DNA of 64,000 nucleotides from Firmicutes bacterium TM09-10 (GTDB lineage Bacteria > Bacillota > Clostridia > Lachnospirales > Lachnospiraceae): positions 1 through 64,000 of the forward strand of contig QUKC01000010.1 of assembly GCA_003481005.1 (NCBI GenBank). Direction: 5' to 3'. Shown one piece after another: positions 33,676 to 43,800 of the stretch; within the stretch, counting starts at the first letter, position 1; every line of letters starts with the position of its first letter. The position numbers and the translations under genes were made by a program. The notes beneath the pieces were generated by a model that made no database searches, had not been told where the DNA came from, and saw only the letters and a program-made list of their open reading frames with translations.

Positions 33676-34032
33676 TTATTTATCTTCCATTTCCTTGTAT
33701 TTGACAATACCATCCGCAACGCTTTCCATGATAACAAGGTCTGCGTCTGTAAAATTGTCAATTTTGCTTTCAAGCTGTCTTCGTCTACTACTTTTTACCG
33801 GATTATCAGAGGACAAAAAGAACTCATCCACTGATACATTCAGCAGAGATACAAGGTCATAAAGCACCTGTAAACTTGGGTGCTGCCCTTTATTCTCAAT
33901 ATTGGTTAAATAGCGTGGGTCAATTTCAATCATTGCTCCCACCTGTTCACGGGTCAAACCCTGTTTTTTACGGGCTTCTTTTATAGCAAGCCCAAACGCC
34001 CTGAAATCATATTTATCTTCTTTTTTACGCAT
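33676..34032 (-). CDS. XRE-family regulator (Tn916 Orf9-like)
   Basis: This 118-residue protein has a helix-turn-helix [48 protein letters not shown] (about residues 14-62). It stands on the opposite strand to the rest of the ICE, as Orf9 does in Tn916, where it represses the regulatory genes that lead into transfer. A non-coding region of 600 bases with hairpins follows upstream. Confidence 0.85.
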   Translation of the reverse strand: MRKKEDKYDFRAFGLAIKEARKKQGLTREQVGAMIEIDPRYLTNIENKGQHPSLQVLYDLVSLLNVSVDEFFLSSDNPVKSSRRRQLESKIDNFTDADLVIMESVADGIVKYKEMEDK

Positions 34033-34220
34033 AATACATCACCTTTGTACATTTTACTGTTCCTGTTGTAATAGTGACAGGTATAGAAAAACGTATTGCA
34101 TAGTTGTACAGTTCCTATTATGCGTATCAAAGATAAAACCATGCTGCCAAAACGGAAATAAAAAAAACCGTTATTTGGCAGCATACTTTCCCTGCGTCAA
34201 AAATCACATCATCATTTCCA

Positions 34221-34254
34221 GACGACGGTTTAACAAAAGCCGCCGTCTTTTTTT
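34221..34254 (+). terminator. Intrinsic terminator in the ICE regulatory region
   Basis: GACGACGG pairs with CCGCCGTC (one A-C mismatch) around a TTTAACAAAAG loop, followed by seven T. Confidence 0.7.
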
Positions 34255-34323
34255 GCCTGAAATACAGATGATTTTTAAAGTCCACTACTTGATACAGACA
34301 GCGGCTTACAGGAGGAAGCCGCT

Positions 34324-34392
34324 ATGCAAAATATTTTCTTAAATATATCTACATTCGGTAAACCGTTAAAAAAAGCCATCCACCTACACTAG
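34324..34392 (+). CDS. Candidate 22-residue leader peptide
   Basis: AGGAGG precedes an ATG at 34324 that opens a 22-codon frame ending in a histidine-leucine-histidine tail. The mRNA then folds into a terminator-like hairpin 50 bases later. Tn916 uses a short leader peptide and attenuation upstream of tet(M) and the regulatory genes, so a comparable control role is plausible. The protein product itself probably has no function. Confidence 0.5.
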   Translation: MQNIFLNISTFGKPLKKAIHLH

Positions 34393-34443
34393 AAAAGTCT
34401 GACCCTCAATGTGGTTTTTCAGAATACATAGAAAGAACTATCG

Positions 34444-34484
34444 AAGCACACAAGCAGAAATATCGTCTGTTTGCGTGCTTTTTT
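34444..34484 (+). terminator. Attenuator-like terminator
   Basis: AAGCACACAAGCAGA pairs with TCTGTTTGCGTGCTT and is followed by TTTT. It lies between the leader frame and orf7. Confidence 0.7.
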
Positions 34485-34629
34485 AGTTGGAAGAAAAAGG
34501 TTTTAAATTTTTCTTCTCAAAACGCAACTGCACCCCCTGTCCTGTCGGGACTAAGAGCGAAAAGGGGGAAAGAAGCAGAAATTCCTATCAACTCGCTCCC
34601 TTTCAAGGCTGGAAAGGGGGTGAGCAATA

Positions 34630-35049
34630 ATGAAGCCATCTGAATTTCAGACAACCATAGAGAACCAGTTTGATTATATCTGTAAAGTCGCTATGGAGGA
34701 TGAACGCAAAGACTATCTCAAAGCGTTGTCCAGACAGTGTAAACGGGAAACCCTGTTCTGTGATATGGACGATTACACCGTCAATCTGTTTTCTTCCGAA
34801 GACACCTATCCATCCCACTTCCATACTTTTGAAATGGATGGATTTACTGTCCGCATTGAAAACAGCCTGTTAGCCGAAGCATTAGAAAGTCTGGACGGAA
34901 AGAAACGTGACGTTATCCTGCGATATTATTTTCTTGGATTTGACGATACGGAAATCTCAAAAATTCTGGAAGTCAACCGTTCTACCATCCAGAGAAGAAG
35001 ACACGCCGGACTGGAATTTATCAAAAAATTTATGGAGGACGAAGCATGA
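34630..35049 (+). CDS. Sigma-70-like regulator (Tn916 Orf7-like)
   Basis: This 139-residue protein ends with a sigma region 4-type helix-turn-helix: ESLDGKKRDVILRYYFLGFDDTEISKILEVNRSTIQRRRHAGLEFIKK (about 82-130). In Tn916, Orf7 and Orf8 activate transcription of excision and transfer genes. AAAGGGGG precedes the ATG. Its stop overlaps the next gene's start. Confidence 0.85.
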   Translation: MKPSEFQTTIENQFDYICKVAMEDERKDYLKALSRQCKRETLFCDMDDYTVNLFSSEDTYPSHFHTFEMDGFTVRIENSLLAEALESLDGKKRDVILRYYFLGFDDTEISKILEVNRSTIQRRRHAGLEFIKKFMEDEA

Positions 35050-35285
35050 CAGCAAAGCACCCTATGATTCCGTTTCCTGTGATTGTAAGAGCTACGGACG
35101 GCGATATTGAAGCAGTCAACCAGATTGTACGCCATTACAGCGGTTTTATTGCCAGCCGTTCCATGCGTCCCATGAAAGACGAATATGGAAATACCCACAT
35201 GGTTGTAGATGAAACCCTACGCCGCCGGATGGAAACACGTCTGATTGCAAAGATTTTATCTTTTGAAATCAGGGAACCAAACTAG
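35046..35285 (+). CDS. Helix-turn-helix protein (Tn916 Orf8-like)
   Basis: This 79-residue protein reads FPVIVRATDGDIEAVNQIVRHYSGFIASRSMRP, the HTH_16 family that accompanies Orf7. It overlaps orf7 by four bases (ATGA) and is co-translated. It likely acts with Orf7 as an activator pair. Confidence 0.85.
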   Translation: MTAKHPMIPFPVIVRATDGDIEAVNQIVRHYSGFIASRSMRPMKDEYGNTHMVVDETLRRRMETRLIAKILSFEIREPN

Positions 35286-35858
35286 AAATAACGCTCGCCT
35301 GTGGAAGCGTGGACAAACCCATGCTTCCCAGACAGAGCTTGCCAGTCTATTAAAGTGCATTATCACCAGTGCATTTTAACAGGCTGACAAAGCCGGATTG
35401 TTCCTTGAAAAAGAAAGCGTCTAATCAACGTAGCATAAAGCAGCCGAATACGTTTCGATAGAAAGAGAGCCGTTGGGCTGGCACGCCGTAACCCACCAAA
35501 GGAGGGATGATACCGGATAGCGATTCCTGCCAGCGTTCCATAAGTAGCTTACCGCAGAGCTGCCGCCATGACCTTTCTATTGTGATAATGATACTTCCGT
35601 ACAGCCTTAGTCCGTGTGATGATGTAGCACCGCTGGCAAAGGGTACGGCTGGATGAGAACCATGCAGGGGTGAGATTCCCATGAGCTTTAGCGAAAGCTG
35701 TTCGGCTTGCTTAGATACCATTTTGAATTAGAATTTTTCATTCAAAATCAAATAACTATTTGCAGGAAATACAATCTTAATATTACTTTTGCCACAAAAT
35801 CTGATATAATATAGACAGATATTGAGGGTTCCATATCTGGTCTATGGAAAGGAGGAAC
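35286..35858 (+). ncRNA. Non-coding region with a candidate nested structured RNA
   Basis: No gene is supported in these 570 bases. ATAGAAAG (35458-35465) pairs with CTTTCTAT (35573-35580), enclosing GCTGGCA (35477-35483)/TGCCAGC (35528-35534); further right, AGCTTT-AGCG-AAAGCT forms a hairpin at 35684-35699. GC content is well above the flanks. TATAAT at 35805-35810 is the likely -10 box of the DUF3173-integrase operon. Confidence 0.45.
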
Positions 35859-36053
35859 ATGATTACAGTAACAAAAAAAGACTTAATAGAACTGGGTTAT
35901 GGAACTTCATTCGCAGCAGACATCATAAGAGAAGCAAAAAAACTTATGATTTCAAAAGGGCATACCTACTATCAGTCACGCAAACTGGACAGGGTTCCCA
36001 GAGAAGCTGTGGAAGAATTGCTAGGGATTACTTTTACTGATAAATCGAACTGA
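35859..36053 (+). CDS. DUF3173 protein, probable excisionase-type factor
   Basis: This 64-residue protein reads KDLIELGYGTSFAADIIREAKKLMISKGHTYYQSRKLDRVPREAVEELLG, the DUF3173 family found directly upstream of Tn916-type integrases. The helix-turn-helix pattern and position suggest an excisionase or integrase cofactor. The start at 35859 follows AAAGGAGG by five bases. Confidence 0.8.
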   Translation: MITVTKKDLIELGYGTSFAADIIREAKKLMISKGHTYYQSRKLDRVPREAVEELLGITFTDKSN

Positions 36054-36089
36054 TTGTACTTCTTGCACATTTATGTAAGGAGTGAAATC

Positions 36090-37274
36090 ATGGCAAAAGA
36101 CCCTATTAAGAAAGCAGAAAACGGAACTTATTATTTTAGAGCAAACTTAGGTTTTCATCCGATTACCGGAAAACAGATTCAGAAATACAAAAGTGGATTC
36201 AAGACAAAAAAAGAAGCCAGAGAAGCATATTCAAAACTTATGCTGACATCCACAGAGGAATTAACAGAAAAGAAACAGCAGCTATCTTTTCAACAGTTTA
36301 TTGAGGAAACTTATCTTCCTTGGTATAAAACACAAGTAAAGGAAAGCACCTATCTGAACCGCCGTTCTACCATTCAGAAGCATTTTTCATACTTTTACAA
36401 AATGACGGTGGATGAGATAGAACCCATTAACGTCCAGAACTGGCAGCTTGAACTCGCAAAAGAATTTAGTCCAAACTATATCCGTATTGTACAGGGTATG
36501 CTCTCTATTGCCTTCGACAGAGCAGTTGTTCTCGGTCTTGCAAAGAAAAATCCATCACGAATGATAGGAAACATCAAGAGCAAGAAAACAAAAGTGGATT
36601 TCTGGACACTGGATGAATTTCAAAAGGTAATTTCCCTGCTCTACAAGGGAGATTATTACGAACATTACCTTTTCATTTCATACTGGCTCCTGTTTATGAC
36701 CGGAATGAGAATCGGAGAAGCCGCAGCCCTGCAATGGTCGGACATCAACTTTGAAACCGGACTTTTAAGTATAACAAAAACGCTGTACTATAAAACAATG
36801 GACGAATACAAATTTGTGGAGCCAAAGACACAAGCCAGTATTCGCACTATCTATATTGACACAGATACCATCAAAGAATTGAAAGCATGGCAGGAAGTAC
36901 AGCAAAAGGTTTTAAAGGGCTGCGACCTTGTACTAAGCTACAATGGGATTCCCACCAGTAAGCACACCCTCCCACGGGCATTAGAAAAACTTGCTGGATT
37001 GGCAGGCGTACACCGTATCAAGATTCATGCACTCAGACATTCCCATGCTTCCCTGCTCATCAGTATGGGTGAAAATCCTTTATTGATTAAAGAACGTCTG
37101 GGGCATGAAAAGATACAGACTACGTTAGGAACCTATGGACATTTATATCCCAACACCAACGTGGAAGTTGCCAAAAAATTAACTGGTGTTCTCACTTATA
37201 CTCCGGCAACAACCAGTGTTGCCGATTACACCAGCAATCAGCATACAGCAATCTATCACAGAGCCATTGAATAA
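36090..37274 (+). CDS. int: Tn916-type tyrosine integrase of the ICE
   Basis: This 394-residue protein has an arm-binding N-terminal domain (KAENGTYYFRANLGFHPITGKQIQKYKSGFKTKKEAREAY), a SAM-like core-binding domain (about 60-165) and a catalytic domain with arginine in TGMRIGEAAALQW (about 205), HALRHSH (about 320) and GHEKIQTTLGTYGHLYP (about 346, tyrosine nucleophile). All catalytic residues are present. The start at 36090 follows AAGGAG. It ends six bases before the TGCAAT arm pair and 80 bases before guaA, so it is next to its own attachment site. Confidence 0.9.
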   Translation: MAKDPIKKAENGTYYFRANLGFHPITGKQIQKYKSGFKTKKEAREAYSKLMLTSTEELTEKKQQLSFQQFIEETYLPWYKTQVKESTYLNRRSTIQKHFSYFYKMTVDEIEPINVQNWQLELAKEFSPNYIRIVQGMLSIAFDRAVVLGLAKKNPSRMIGNIKSKKTKVDFWTLDEFQKVISLLYKGDYYEHYLFISYWLLFMTGMRIGEAAALQWSDINFETGLLSITKTLYYKTMDEYKFVEPKTQASIRTIYIDTDTIKELKAWQEVQQKVLKGCDLVLSYNGIPTSKHTLPRALEKLAGLAGVHRIKIHALRHSHASLLISMGENPLLIKERLGHEKIQTTLGTYGHLYPNTNVEVAKKLTGVLTYTPATTSVADYTSNQHTAIYHRAIE

Positions 37275-37279
37275 AAAAA

Positions 37280-37296
37280 TGCAATCAAAATGCAAT
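37280..37296. repeat. Integrase arm-type repeats, right end of the ICE
   Basis: TGCAAT at 37280-37285 and 37291-37296, period 11 bp, identical in arrangement to 18584-18600 at the left end. Confidence 0.7.
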
Positions 37297-37307
37297 TCTA
37301 AAAGGAA

Positions 37308-37347
37308 AGAGCCTCAAAACCCTTGAAAATAAAGGCTTTGAAGCTCT
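37308..37347 (+). terminator. Integrase terminator hairpin
   Basis: AGAGCCTCAAAACC pairs imperfectly with GGCTTTGAAGCTCT. It ends the integrase transcript just before the guaA 3' end and occupies the same place as the hairpins at 2304 and 18430. Confidence 0.55.
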
Positions 37348-37354
37348 GCTCCAA

Positions 37355-38896
37355 CTATTCAAACTCAATCGTCCCAGGCGGCTTACTCGTCAGATCGTAG
37401 AGTACGCGGTTGACGCCTTTCACCTCATTGATGACGCGTGTCATAACTTTGAACAGCACGTCAAACGGGATTTCTGCAGCTTCTGCGGTCATAAAATCAG
37501 ATGTGATGACTGCGCGCAGCGCAACTGCATAATCGTAGGTTCTTTCATCGCCCATAACGCCAACAGAACGCATGTTGGTCAGCGCTGCAAAGAACTGTCC
37601 CAGTCCTTTGTCGCAGCCTGCTTTGGCAAGCTCTTCGCGGTAGATAGCGTCTGCATCCTGAACGATGCGAACTTTCTCCGGAGTCACTTCGCCTACAATA
37701 CGAACACCCAGACCAGGACCGGGGAACGGCTGACGGTATACAAGGTATTCGGGAATGCCAAGTTCCAGACCGGCACGACGAACCTCATCTTTAAACAGAA
37801 GACGCAACGGCTCGATGATTTCCTTGAAATCAACGCAGTCCGGAAGACCGCCTACGTTATGATGCGACTTGATCACAGCAGATTTACCGAGACCACTCTC
37901 GATTACGTCCGGATAAATCGTTCCCTGTACGAGGAAATCCACAGCACCGATTTTCTTTGCTTCTTCTTCGAATACTCGGATAAATTCTTCTCCAATAATC
38001 TTACGTTTTTTTTCAGGATCAGAAACACCCGCCAGTTTGGAATAGAAACGTTCCTGTGCGTTTACGCGGATAAAATTTAAGTCGTACTGACCGTCCGGGC
38101 CGAATACAGCTTCTACTTCATCTCCTTCGTTTTTACGAAGCAGACCATGATCTACAAATACACAGGTCAGCTGCTTGCCGACCGCCTTGGACAGCAGAAC
38201 TGCTGCAACAGAAGAATCCACACCGCCGGAAAGTGCACAAAGCACCTTGCCGTCTCCAACCTTTTCACGGATCTGGCGGATCGTTGTCTCCACGAAAGAA
38301 TCCATCTTCCAGTCGCCTGTGCATCCACAGATATCATATACGAAATTGGAAAGCATCTTAGTGCCTTCCTGAGTATGCATAACCTCCGGATGGAACTGTA
38401 CTGCATACAGCTTCTTCTCTGCATTTTCCATTCCTGCAACCGGACACACTGGTGTATGGGCTGTAATTTTGAATTTCTCCGGTGCTTTTTCAATATAATC
38501 GGTATGACTCATCCAACAGATCGTGCTGGGGGATACATTTTTAAATAATGCAGATTCTGTATCCACTGCAACCTCAGTCTTACCATATTCGCTGACAGGC
38601 GCAGTTTTTACGCTGCCGCCCAGCATATAGGACATAAGCTGTGATCCATAACAGATTCCCAGAATCGGAATACCCATTTCGAATATCTCTTTCGGGCATC
38701 TGGGGGAATCCTCTCCGTATACACTGTTGGGACCACCTGTAAAGATGATACCCTTAGGGTTCATTTCCCGGATCTTATCCAGACTGAGCGTATAAGGATG
38801 CACTTCACAATATACATTACATTCTCTGACTCTTCTGGCAATCAGCTGATTGTACTGTCCGCCAAAGTCAAGAACAATAACAAGTTCCCGATCCAT
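37355..38896 (-). CDS. guaA: GMP synthase (glutamine-hydrolysing)
   Basis: This 513-residue enzyme converts XMP to GMP using glutamine and ATP. The class I amidotransferase domain has [15 protein letters not shown] (catalytic cysteine near 80) and QFHPEV (histidine near 165); the ATP pyrophosphatase domain has [14 protein letters not shown] (about 225); the C-terminal dimerisation domain ends with PPGTIEFE. The start at 38896 follows GAGGAGG; the frame extends 67 codons upstream through the promoter and is not coding there. The 3' end serves as the insertion site for the element stack. Confidence 0.97.
   Translation of the reverse strand: MDRELVIVLDFGGQYNQLIARRVRECNVYCEVHPYTLSLDKIREMNPKGIIFTGGPNSVYGEDSPRCPKEIFEMGIPILGICYGSQLMSYMLGGSVKTAPVSEYGKTEVAVDTESALFKNVSPSTICWMSHTDYIEKAPEKFKITAHTPVCPVAGMENAEKKLYAVQFHPEVMHTQEGTKMLSNFVYDICGCTGDWKMDSFVETTIRQIREKVGDGKVLCALSGGVDSSVAAVLLSKAVGKQLTCVFVDHGLLRKNEGDEVEAVFGPDGQYDLNFIRVNAQERFYSKLAGVSDPEKKRKIIGEEFIRVFEEEAKKIGAVDFLVQGTIYPDVIESGLGKSAVIKSHHNVGGLPDCVDFKEIIEPLRLLFKDEVRRAGLELGIPEYLVYRQPFPGPGLGVRIVGEVTPEKVRIVQDADAIYREELAKAGCDKGLGQFFAALTNMRSVGVMGDERTYDYAVALRAVITSDFMTAEAAEIPFDVLFKVMTRVINEVKGVNRVLYDLTSKPPGTIEFE
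37358..37363. other. attR: Predicted attachment core at the guaA 3' end
   Basis: TTCAAA lies within the last codons of guaA (IEFE stop on the minus strand). Integration here leaves the gene intact. TATTCAAACTC around it is repeated at 2351-2361. Confidence 0.6.
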
Positions 38897-38996
38897 TCGT
38901 CTCCTCCTCGAGTTAATTTTGAAACAACAGGGCCAACAGTCTGAAAAAGTGTACCCGCACTCCATGACCACTGACCTGATATCATCATAATGAACA

Positions 38997-39025
38997 ATTA
39001 TAGTTGGAATCCCCTGTTCTGTCAA
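38997..39025 (-). promoter_or_regulatory. guaA promoter
   Basis: On the minus strand, TTGACA (39025-39020) and TATAAT (39002-38997) with a 17-bp spacer, both full consensus, about 100 bases before the guaA start. A GCACCGAT/ATCGGTGC hairpin upstream (39076-39110) may end MATE transcription. Confidence 0.8.
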
Positions 39026-39136
39026 AGGTTTTCCATGCCGTTTCCTTTTCTGATTTACGAAAAAGATCGACCATCGCACCGATGAATCATTCACCATCTA
39101 AAATCGGTGCAATTCGATAACCTTATTTCACTTATT

Positions 39137-40468
39137 TTAACTTTTTTGCGCAAAATGCTCCCACTTATGTCCCTTATATCGGAGCACATAGAAGATTTCC
39201 CGCACAACCCAGTCGATAAACATCGCCACCCAAATGGAAACCAGGCCAAAGTGACAAACATAAGTGAATACATATGCCAGCACGACTCGAAATACCCACA
39301 TGGAAAAAATAGCAACACTCATCGGCCAGACTACATCGCCTGCCGCCCTCAGTGTATTCGGAACGCCAAACGCCGGCATCCAAAGAAATGCACTTGCAAC
39401 CGCATGAATCCGTACAATCTGAATCGTCAGCTGAGCTGCATCCGGTCCGAGATTGAAAAAGGTTACCAGTATCGGAGCTGACAGGTAAAGAATGATCGAC
39501 AGACAGCCAATCCCGATCATCGCATCCCTACAAAGACGTCTGGTATAATAACGCGCCTGGTCATATCTTCCTGCGCCAACGCATACACTGACTACCGATA
39601 CGATCGCAAGATTGATGGCAAAGCCCGGCAGATTATTCCAGTTCGCAATTGTCCCCGTAACCGCATTTGCAGCGATCGCAGAAGTCCCCATTGTTGCGAC
39701 TGCGCTCATAACGAGAATTTTACCCAGCTGGAACATACTGTTTTCCATACCGTTTGGAATCGCGATATACAAAATCTTCTTGATCAGACTGCCATTAAAC
39801 TTCCAGGTAATCTGCCCGCAGAGGTTGATTTCTTTTTTGGTTTGGAACATCAACAAAAAAATCACAACTGCCGCTACATATCTGGAAATGGTAGTCGGGA
39901 TCGCAACGCCTGCTACACCCATGTGCAAACCATAAATGCAGATCGCATTGCCGACCACATTGATTACATTCATCAGCAAGGACACCCACATCGTCACCTT
40001 TGATTCGTTCATCGCCCGAAACAACGCAGCACAGGAATTATATATGGCAAGTGCAACAAACGAATACGTCGTGATAATCAGATAGGTCTTGCTCGCCTTC
40101 ATAACGTCATCCTCGATTTTACCGAACATCAGACGCAGCAGCGGATCATGTGCCGTTATAAAAATAACGGAAATAACGAGCGCGAGCAATGTGGCGAACA
40201 ATAAGATCTGCCATGCCGACTTACATGCGTCCTCTCTTTTCTTTTTCCCAAGGAAATGTCCTGAAACGACTGCACCGCCGGTTGCCAGAGCAGAGAACAC
40301 ATTGATCAGCAAAATGTTGACCGTGTCTACCAGTGAAACGCCTGAAACCGCCGCTTCTCCCGCCGCAGAAACCATAATCGTATCCGCCATTCCAACAGCA
40401 ATTGCAAGAATCTGTTCAATGATCAGCGGTATAATCAGCTTCCGCAGATCCTTCCCCGAATAAAGCAT
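39137..40468 (-). CDS. MATE-family efflux transporter
   Basis: This 443-residue protein has about 12 membrane helices in two homologous halves and the MATE N-terminal pattern (IIEQILAIAVGMADTIMVSAAGEAAVSGVSLVDTVN). It probably exports organic cations or drugs in exchange for Na+ or H+. Start at 40468, with GGAGGGG just upstream. It precedes guaA in the same orientation, but guaA has its own promoter. Confidence 0.9.
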   Translation of the reverse strand: MLYSGKDLRKLIIPLIIEQILAIAVGMADTIMVSAAGEAAVSGVSLVDTVNILLINVFSALATGGAVVSGHFLGKKKREDACKSAWQILLFATLLALVISVIFITAHDPLLRLMFGKIEDDVMKASKTYLIITTYSFVALAIYNSCAALFRAMNESKVTMWVSLLMNVINVVGNAICIYGLHMGVAGVAIPTTISRYVAAVVIFLLMFQTKKEINLCGQITWKFNGSLIKKILYIAIPNGMENSMFQLGKILVMSAVATMGTSAIAANAVTGTIANWNNLPGFAINLAIVSVVSVCVGAGRYDQARYYTRRLCRDAMIGIGCLSIILYLSAPILVTFFNLGPDAAQLTIQIVRIHAVASAFLWMPAFGVPNTLRAAGDVVWPMSVAIFSMWVFRVVLAYVFTYVCHFGLVSIWVAMFIDWVVREIFYVLRYKGHKWEHFAQKS

Positions 40469-40597
40469 TTTCCCCTCCATCCCGCAAAATATGCGGTTTT
40501 TTATTTCTCATTTGTCTGGCTTTTTCCCTTACGCTGAGTATAGCATATTTTCCCTGTCCCCGTAATATCTTGTAAAAAATGTTCTTTAGGGGATTTT

Positions 40598-40879
40598 ATG
40601 AAAGAATATATTGAAGAACGTGCCCTGGCAGTAGCCGGCTATATTATCGAATCCAACGCGACCGTCCGACAAGCTGCCCGTCAGTTTGGAATCAGCAAAT
40701 CCACTGTACATAAAGATATCACGGAACGTCTGATGCAGGTCAATCCGGCTCTGGCAAAAGAAGCCCGAAAGGTACTCGATATCAACAAATCCGAGCGCCA
40801 TATCCGCGGCGGTATGGCAACCAAGGAAAAATATGAGCACGAGCATCTGCTGCACGCCTGCCAGAGAGCCGTATCCTGA
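40598..40879 (+). CDS. spoIIID: Sporulation transcription factor SpoIIID
   Basis: This 93-residue protein matches SpoIIID throughout: YIEERALAVAGYIIESNATVRQAARQFGISKSTVHKDITERL with the helix-turn-helix at about 22-45, and the basic C-terminal NKSERHIRGGMATKEKYEHE that binds the adjacent minor groove. It controls mother-cell genes after sigma-E activation, showing that the host lineage makes spores. The gene ends 12 bases before the convergent helicase gene. Confidence 0.95.
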   Translation: MKEYIEERALAVAGYIIESNATVRQAARQFGISKSTVHKDITERLMQVNPALAKEARKVLDINKSERHIRGGMATKEKYEHEHLLHACQRAVS

Positions 40880-40891
40880 ATTTGACATCAC

Positions 40892-43800
40892 TCACCGCAG
40901 CAGTTCCAACAGTTCCTCGCGGGTCAGACCCTGCGCCTGCAGGCTCTCCCCTCCGAGGATTCTGTCTGAAAGCTGCAGCTTGCGTTCCTGCAGCTCCACG
41001 ATTTTCTCTTCAATCGTCCCTTTGGCAAGAATCCGGTAAACATTGACCACATTTTTCTGCCCGATCCGGTGTGCACGGTCCGTCGCCTGATTCTGTACTG
41101 CGCTGTTCCACCACGGGTCGAAATGGATCACCACGTCTGCAGCCGTGAGATTCAACCCGGTTCCTCCCGCTTTCAGGGAAATACAGAATACCGGAACTTC
41201 ATCGTGCGCAAACGACTCCACCATTTCGATTCTCTTTTCTTTCGGAGTCGCGCCGGTCAGCATGTGGCTTGCAATCTTTTCCTCCTCCAAAATCCGGTAC
41301 AGGCGTTCCAGCATCGTTGTAAACTGAGAAAACAGGAGTACCTTGTGTCCGTTTTCCACTGCGTTTCGGATCAGCCCACGCACAAGCTCTGTCTTTGCAG
41401 ATCCTCCTTTATAATTATCATACAAAAGCGCCGGATCGCAGCAAAGCTGTCTGAGGCGCGTCAGTTCTGCCAGAATTTCGATCTTATCCGTCCGGATTTC
41501 CTCGTCGGATTTTTCCTCCAGCATCAGCTTCATACGTCTGACATGGGCATCATACAGCTCCTGCTGCTCCCCATCCATATCGGCATACAGGTTTTCCTCC
41601 AGCTTGTCCGGCAAATCCTGCAGCACTTCTTTTTTCAGGCGCCGCAGGACGAATGGACGGATCAGCCGCTGCAGCCGCTTCGCAGCGTCTTCGTCCTTAT
41701 GCTGGACAATCGGCTGTTCCAGCTCTGTCCGAAACCGCTGATAGCTGTACAAATACCCGGGCATGAGATAATCAAAAATGCTCCACAGTTCACTCAGCCG
41801 GTTCTCTATCGGTGTACCCGTCAGCGCAAGCCGGAATCCGGTCTGAACCTGCTTGACTGCCCTCGCCGCCTGCGTTCCGTGATTTTTGATATACTGCGCT
41901 TCATCGATCACCTCGCAGAAAAAATGAAGCTCCTGATAGTCTGTGATATCCCGACGGAGCAGATCATAGGACGTGATCAATACATCCACTTCTTTCCAGC
42001 GATCCAGAACTTCCTTGCGCTGCTGAACATTTCCCGTTACCATATCCGCTTTCAGCGAAGGCGCAAACCGTTCCAGCTCATGCTTCCAGTTATAAACAAG
42101 TGACGCCGGGCAGACGATCAGGCTGCATCCGGTGTGCTCTACTAATAGAAAGCTGATGACCTGCAGCGTTTTTCCAAGCCCCATATCGTCCGCCAGAATT
42201 CCGCCGAACTGGTTACTGTAAAGCATTCCAATCCACGCGGCACCGGCTTTCTGATATTCCCGTAAAATTCCTTTTAAGGAGTCCGGCACATATTCCTTTT
42301 CGAAATCCGGATTCTGCAGCTTCTTGATCCGACTCGCGAAAGATACATCCCGAATTACTTCCATCATGGCGTTTTCCTGCAGCGCCTCATCCAGATACAG
42401 CATCCGGTACGCCGGAACCTCGATTTTGTCCTGCATCAGCTGCTTATCTGTCAGCTGCAGCGCCTGGCGCACCTCCTGTAGGGATTCCAGACCATTTTCT
42501 TCCATATTTACAAAGTCGCCGTTCTTGAGCCGGTAGAATTTTCGTTTCCGATCATAACGGGACAAAATTTCCATCAGCTCTTCCCTCGGCATATCCTGAG
42601 AAGACACTGTCAGCTCCAACAAGTCGCCGCCCATGGAAATTCCAACGGATACGCCGGGCGACGGCAGAATCCGCACTTTTTTCAGCGAATCGGAAACATA
42701 CACCTCACCGATTGCAGAAAGCTGCACGATTCCTTCTGTCAGGAGACGATAAAACAATTCGTCGTCCTGATAAATAATCATTTCTTTTTTCAGATCATCA
42801 TAAGTATTGCAATAGGAGCTTAAAATCCGCGCTGCTTCCGACTCGCTGACAAGATCCCGTCTGTCAATATCCCCTGTCAGATCGTATACACTATACTCCC
42901 GTTCTCCATAGCAGGCGATTGCACGACAGCTGACCAGTTTCTCCTGTGGCATATCCAGATAAAACTGGAATTTTACTGCCGACAATTCCGTTTGCTTTTC
43001 ATCGACTCCTTCGATCTCGCATTGAAAATGTTCTTTTAATATCGGCATCAACTGTCTGAAAAATGCCGGCAAATCCTCTTCCTGCAAAAAAGCCGTCCGG
43101 TTCGGGAGCTTTTTCATACAGTCCAAAAACTCGGTCACTTCTCCCAGCCCTTCATTGGAAACCCGATAAATCAGTCCGTCCTTAAAATACACCTGATCCC
43201 GTTCACAGGCATATCCGAACACATTTTCCAGGGAAAGCTCTGCACCACCTTCCGTTCCCGTCAGCTGCAATCTGCGTTCCAGTGCTGCGTCCGTGACATG
43301 CCAACGGCTCTCCGTTCCATCCAGCTGTACATAAAATACCCGGTTTCCCATCGCATCCAGAAATCCATCCAGTCCCCAGCCATCCAGCACGATCGTCCGA
43401 GCTTTCGGGAGCGCTGCCCGATACAGATAGGAATAACCGCTCGTCTGCAGATACGCCTTTTCATAACGGCCAACCCACTGCTCCAGAAATTCCACAAGCG
43501 GTCGCGATTCTTCGGTAAAGCTTCCTTTTATATGAACAAATTCCAGACTTTTTCCATAGGAATAGCTGCTTTGCTCCCGAAGCGCGCGGATCATGGAAAA
43601 AATATCCTTTACAATATACATCCTGCCGATCCCGATCCGAAATTCCGCCCGGCATTCACGCGTATCACAAATAAGAAGCGGCTCCAGACGCACCTTCCCA
43701 AAGCTTTCTTCCTGCAGAACCGGAAGCATATGCCGGGCAGTCTGTTTCTGCAGAAGCTCTTTTAACTGTCTGGTCGTCTTCCGCTTCGGAACACCAGCAA

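Larger units (their letters stand above)
34033..34629. promoter_or_regulatory. ICE regulatory region
   Basis: Between the XRE gene and orf7 there is a long hairpin (34141-34184, ATGCTGCCAAA with TTTGGCAGCAT, inner AACGG/CCGTT), a terminator (34221-34254), a 22-codon leader frame (34324-34392) and a second terminator or attenuator (34444-34484). No larger gene is supported. Confidence 0.65.
18470..37363 (+). mobile_element. Tn916-family integrative and conjugative element (element IV)
   Basis: The order follows Tn916: two YdcP-type genes, FtsK-like coupling protein, oriT, relaxase, TcpD, ArdA, TcpE, VirB4-like ATPase, membrane protein, NlpC/P60 hydrolase, TcpC, then cargo, KTR protein, reverse-strand XRE regulator, sigma-like Orf7, Orf8, DUF3173 protein and integrase. 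TGCAAT arm pairs lie at both ends (18584-18600 and 37280-37296). It abuts the guaA stop codon. tet(M) is absent. Confidence 0.85.

Noticed and set aside
38897-39136. Search for a purine riboswitch upstream of guaA
   Set aside because: Only a consensus promoter and a simple hairpin are seen; no conserved purine-aptamer loops.
41069-42103. Long plus-strand frame inside the SNF2 helicase
   Set aside because: The opposite strand encodes conserved helicase motifs throughout; no start signal.
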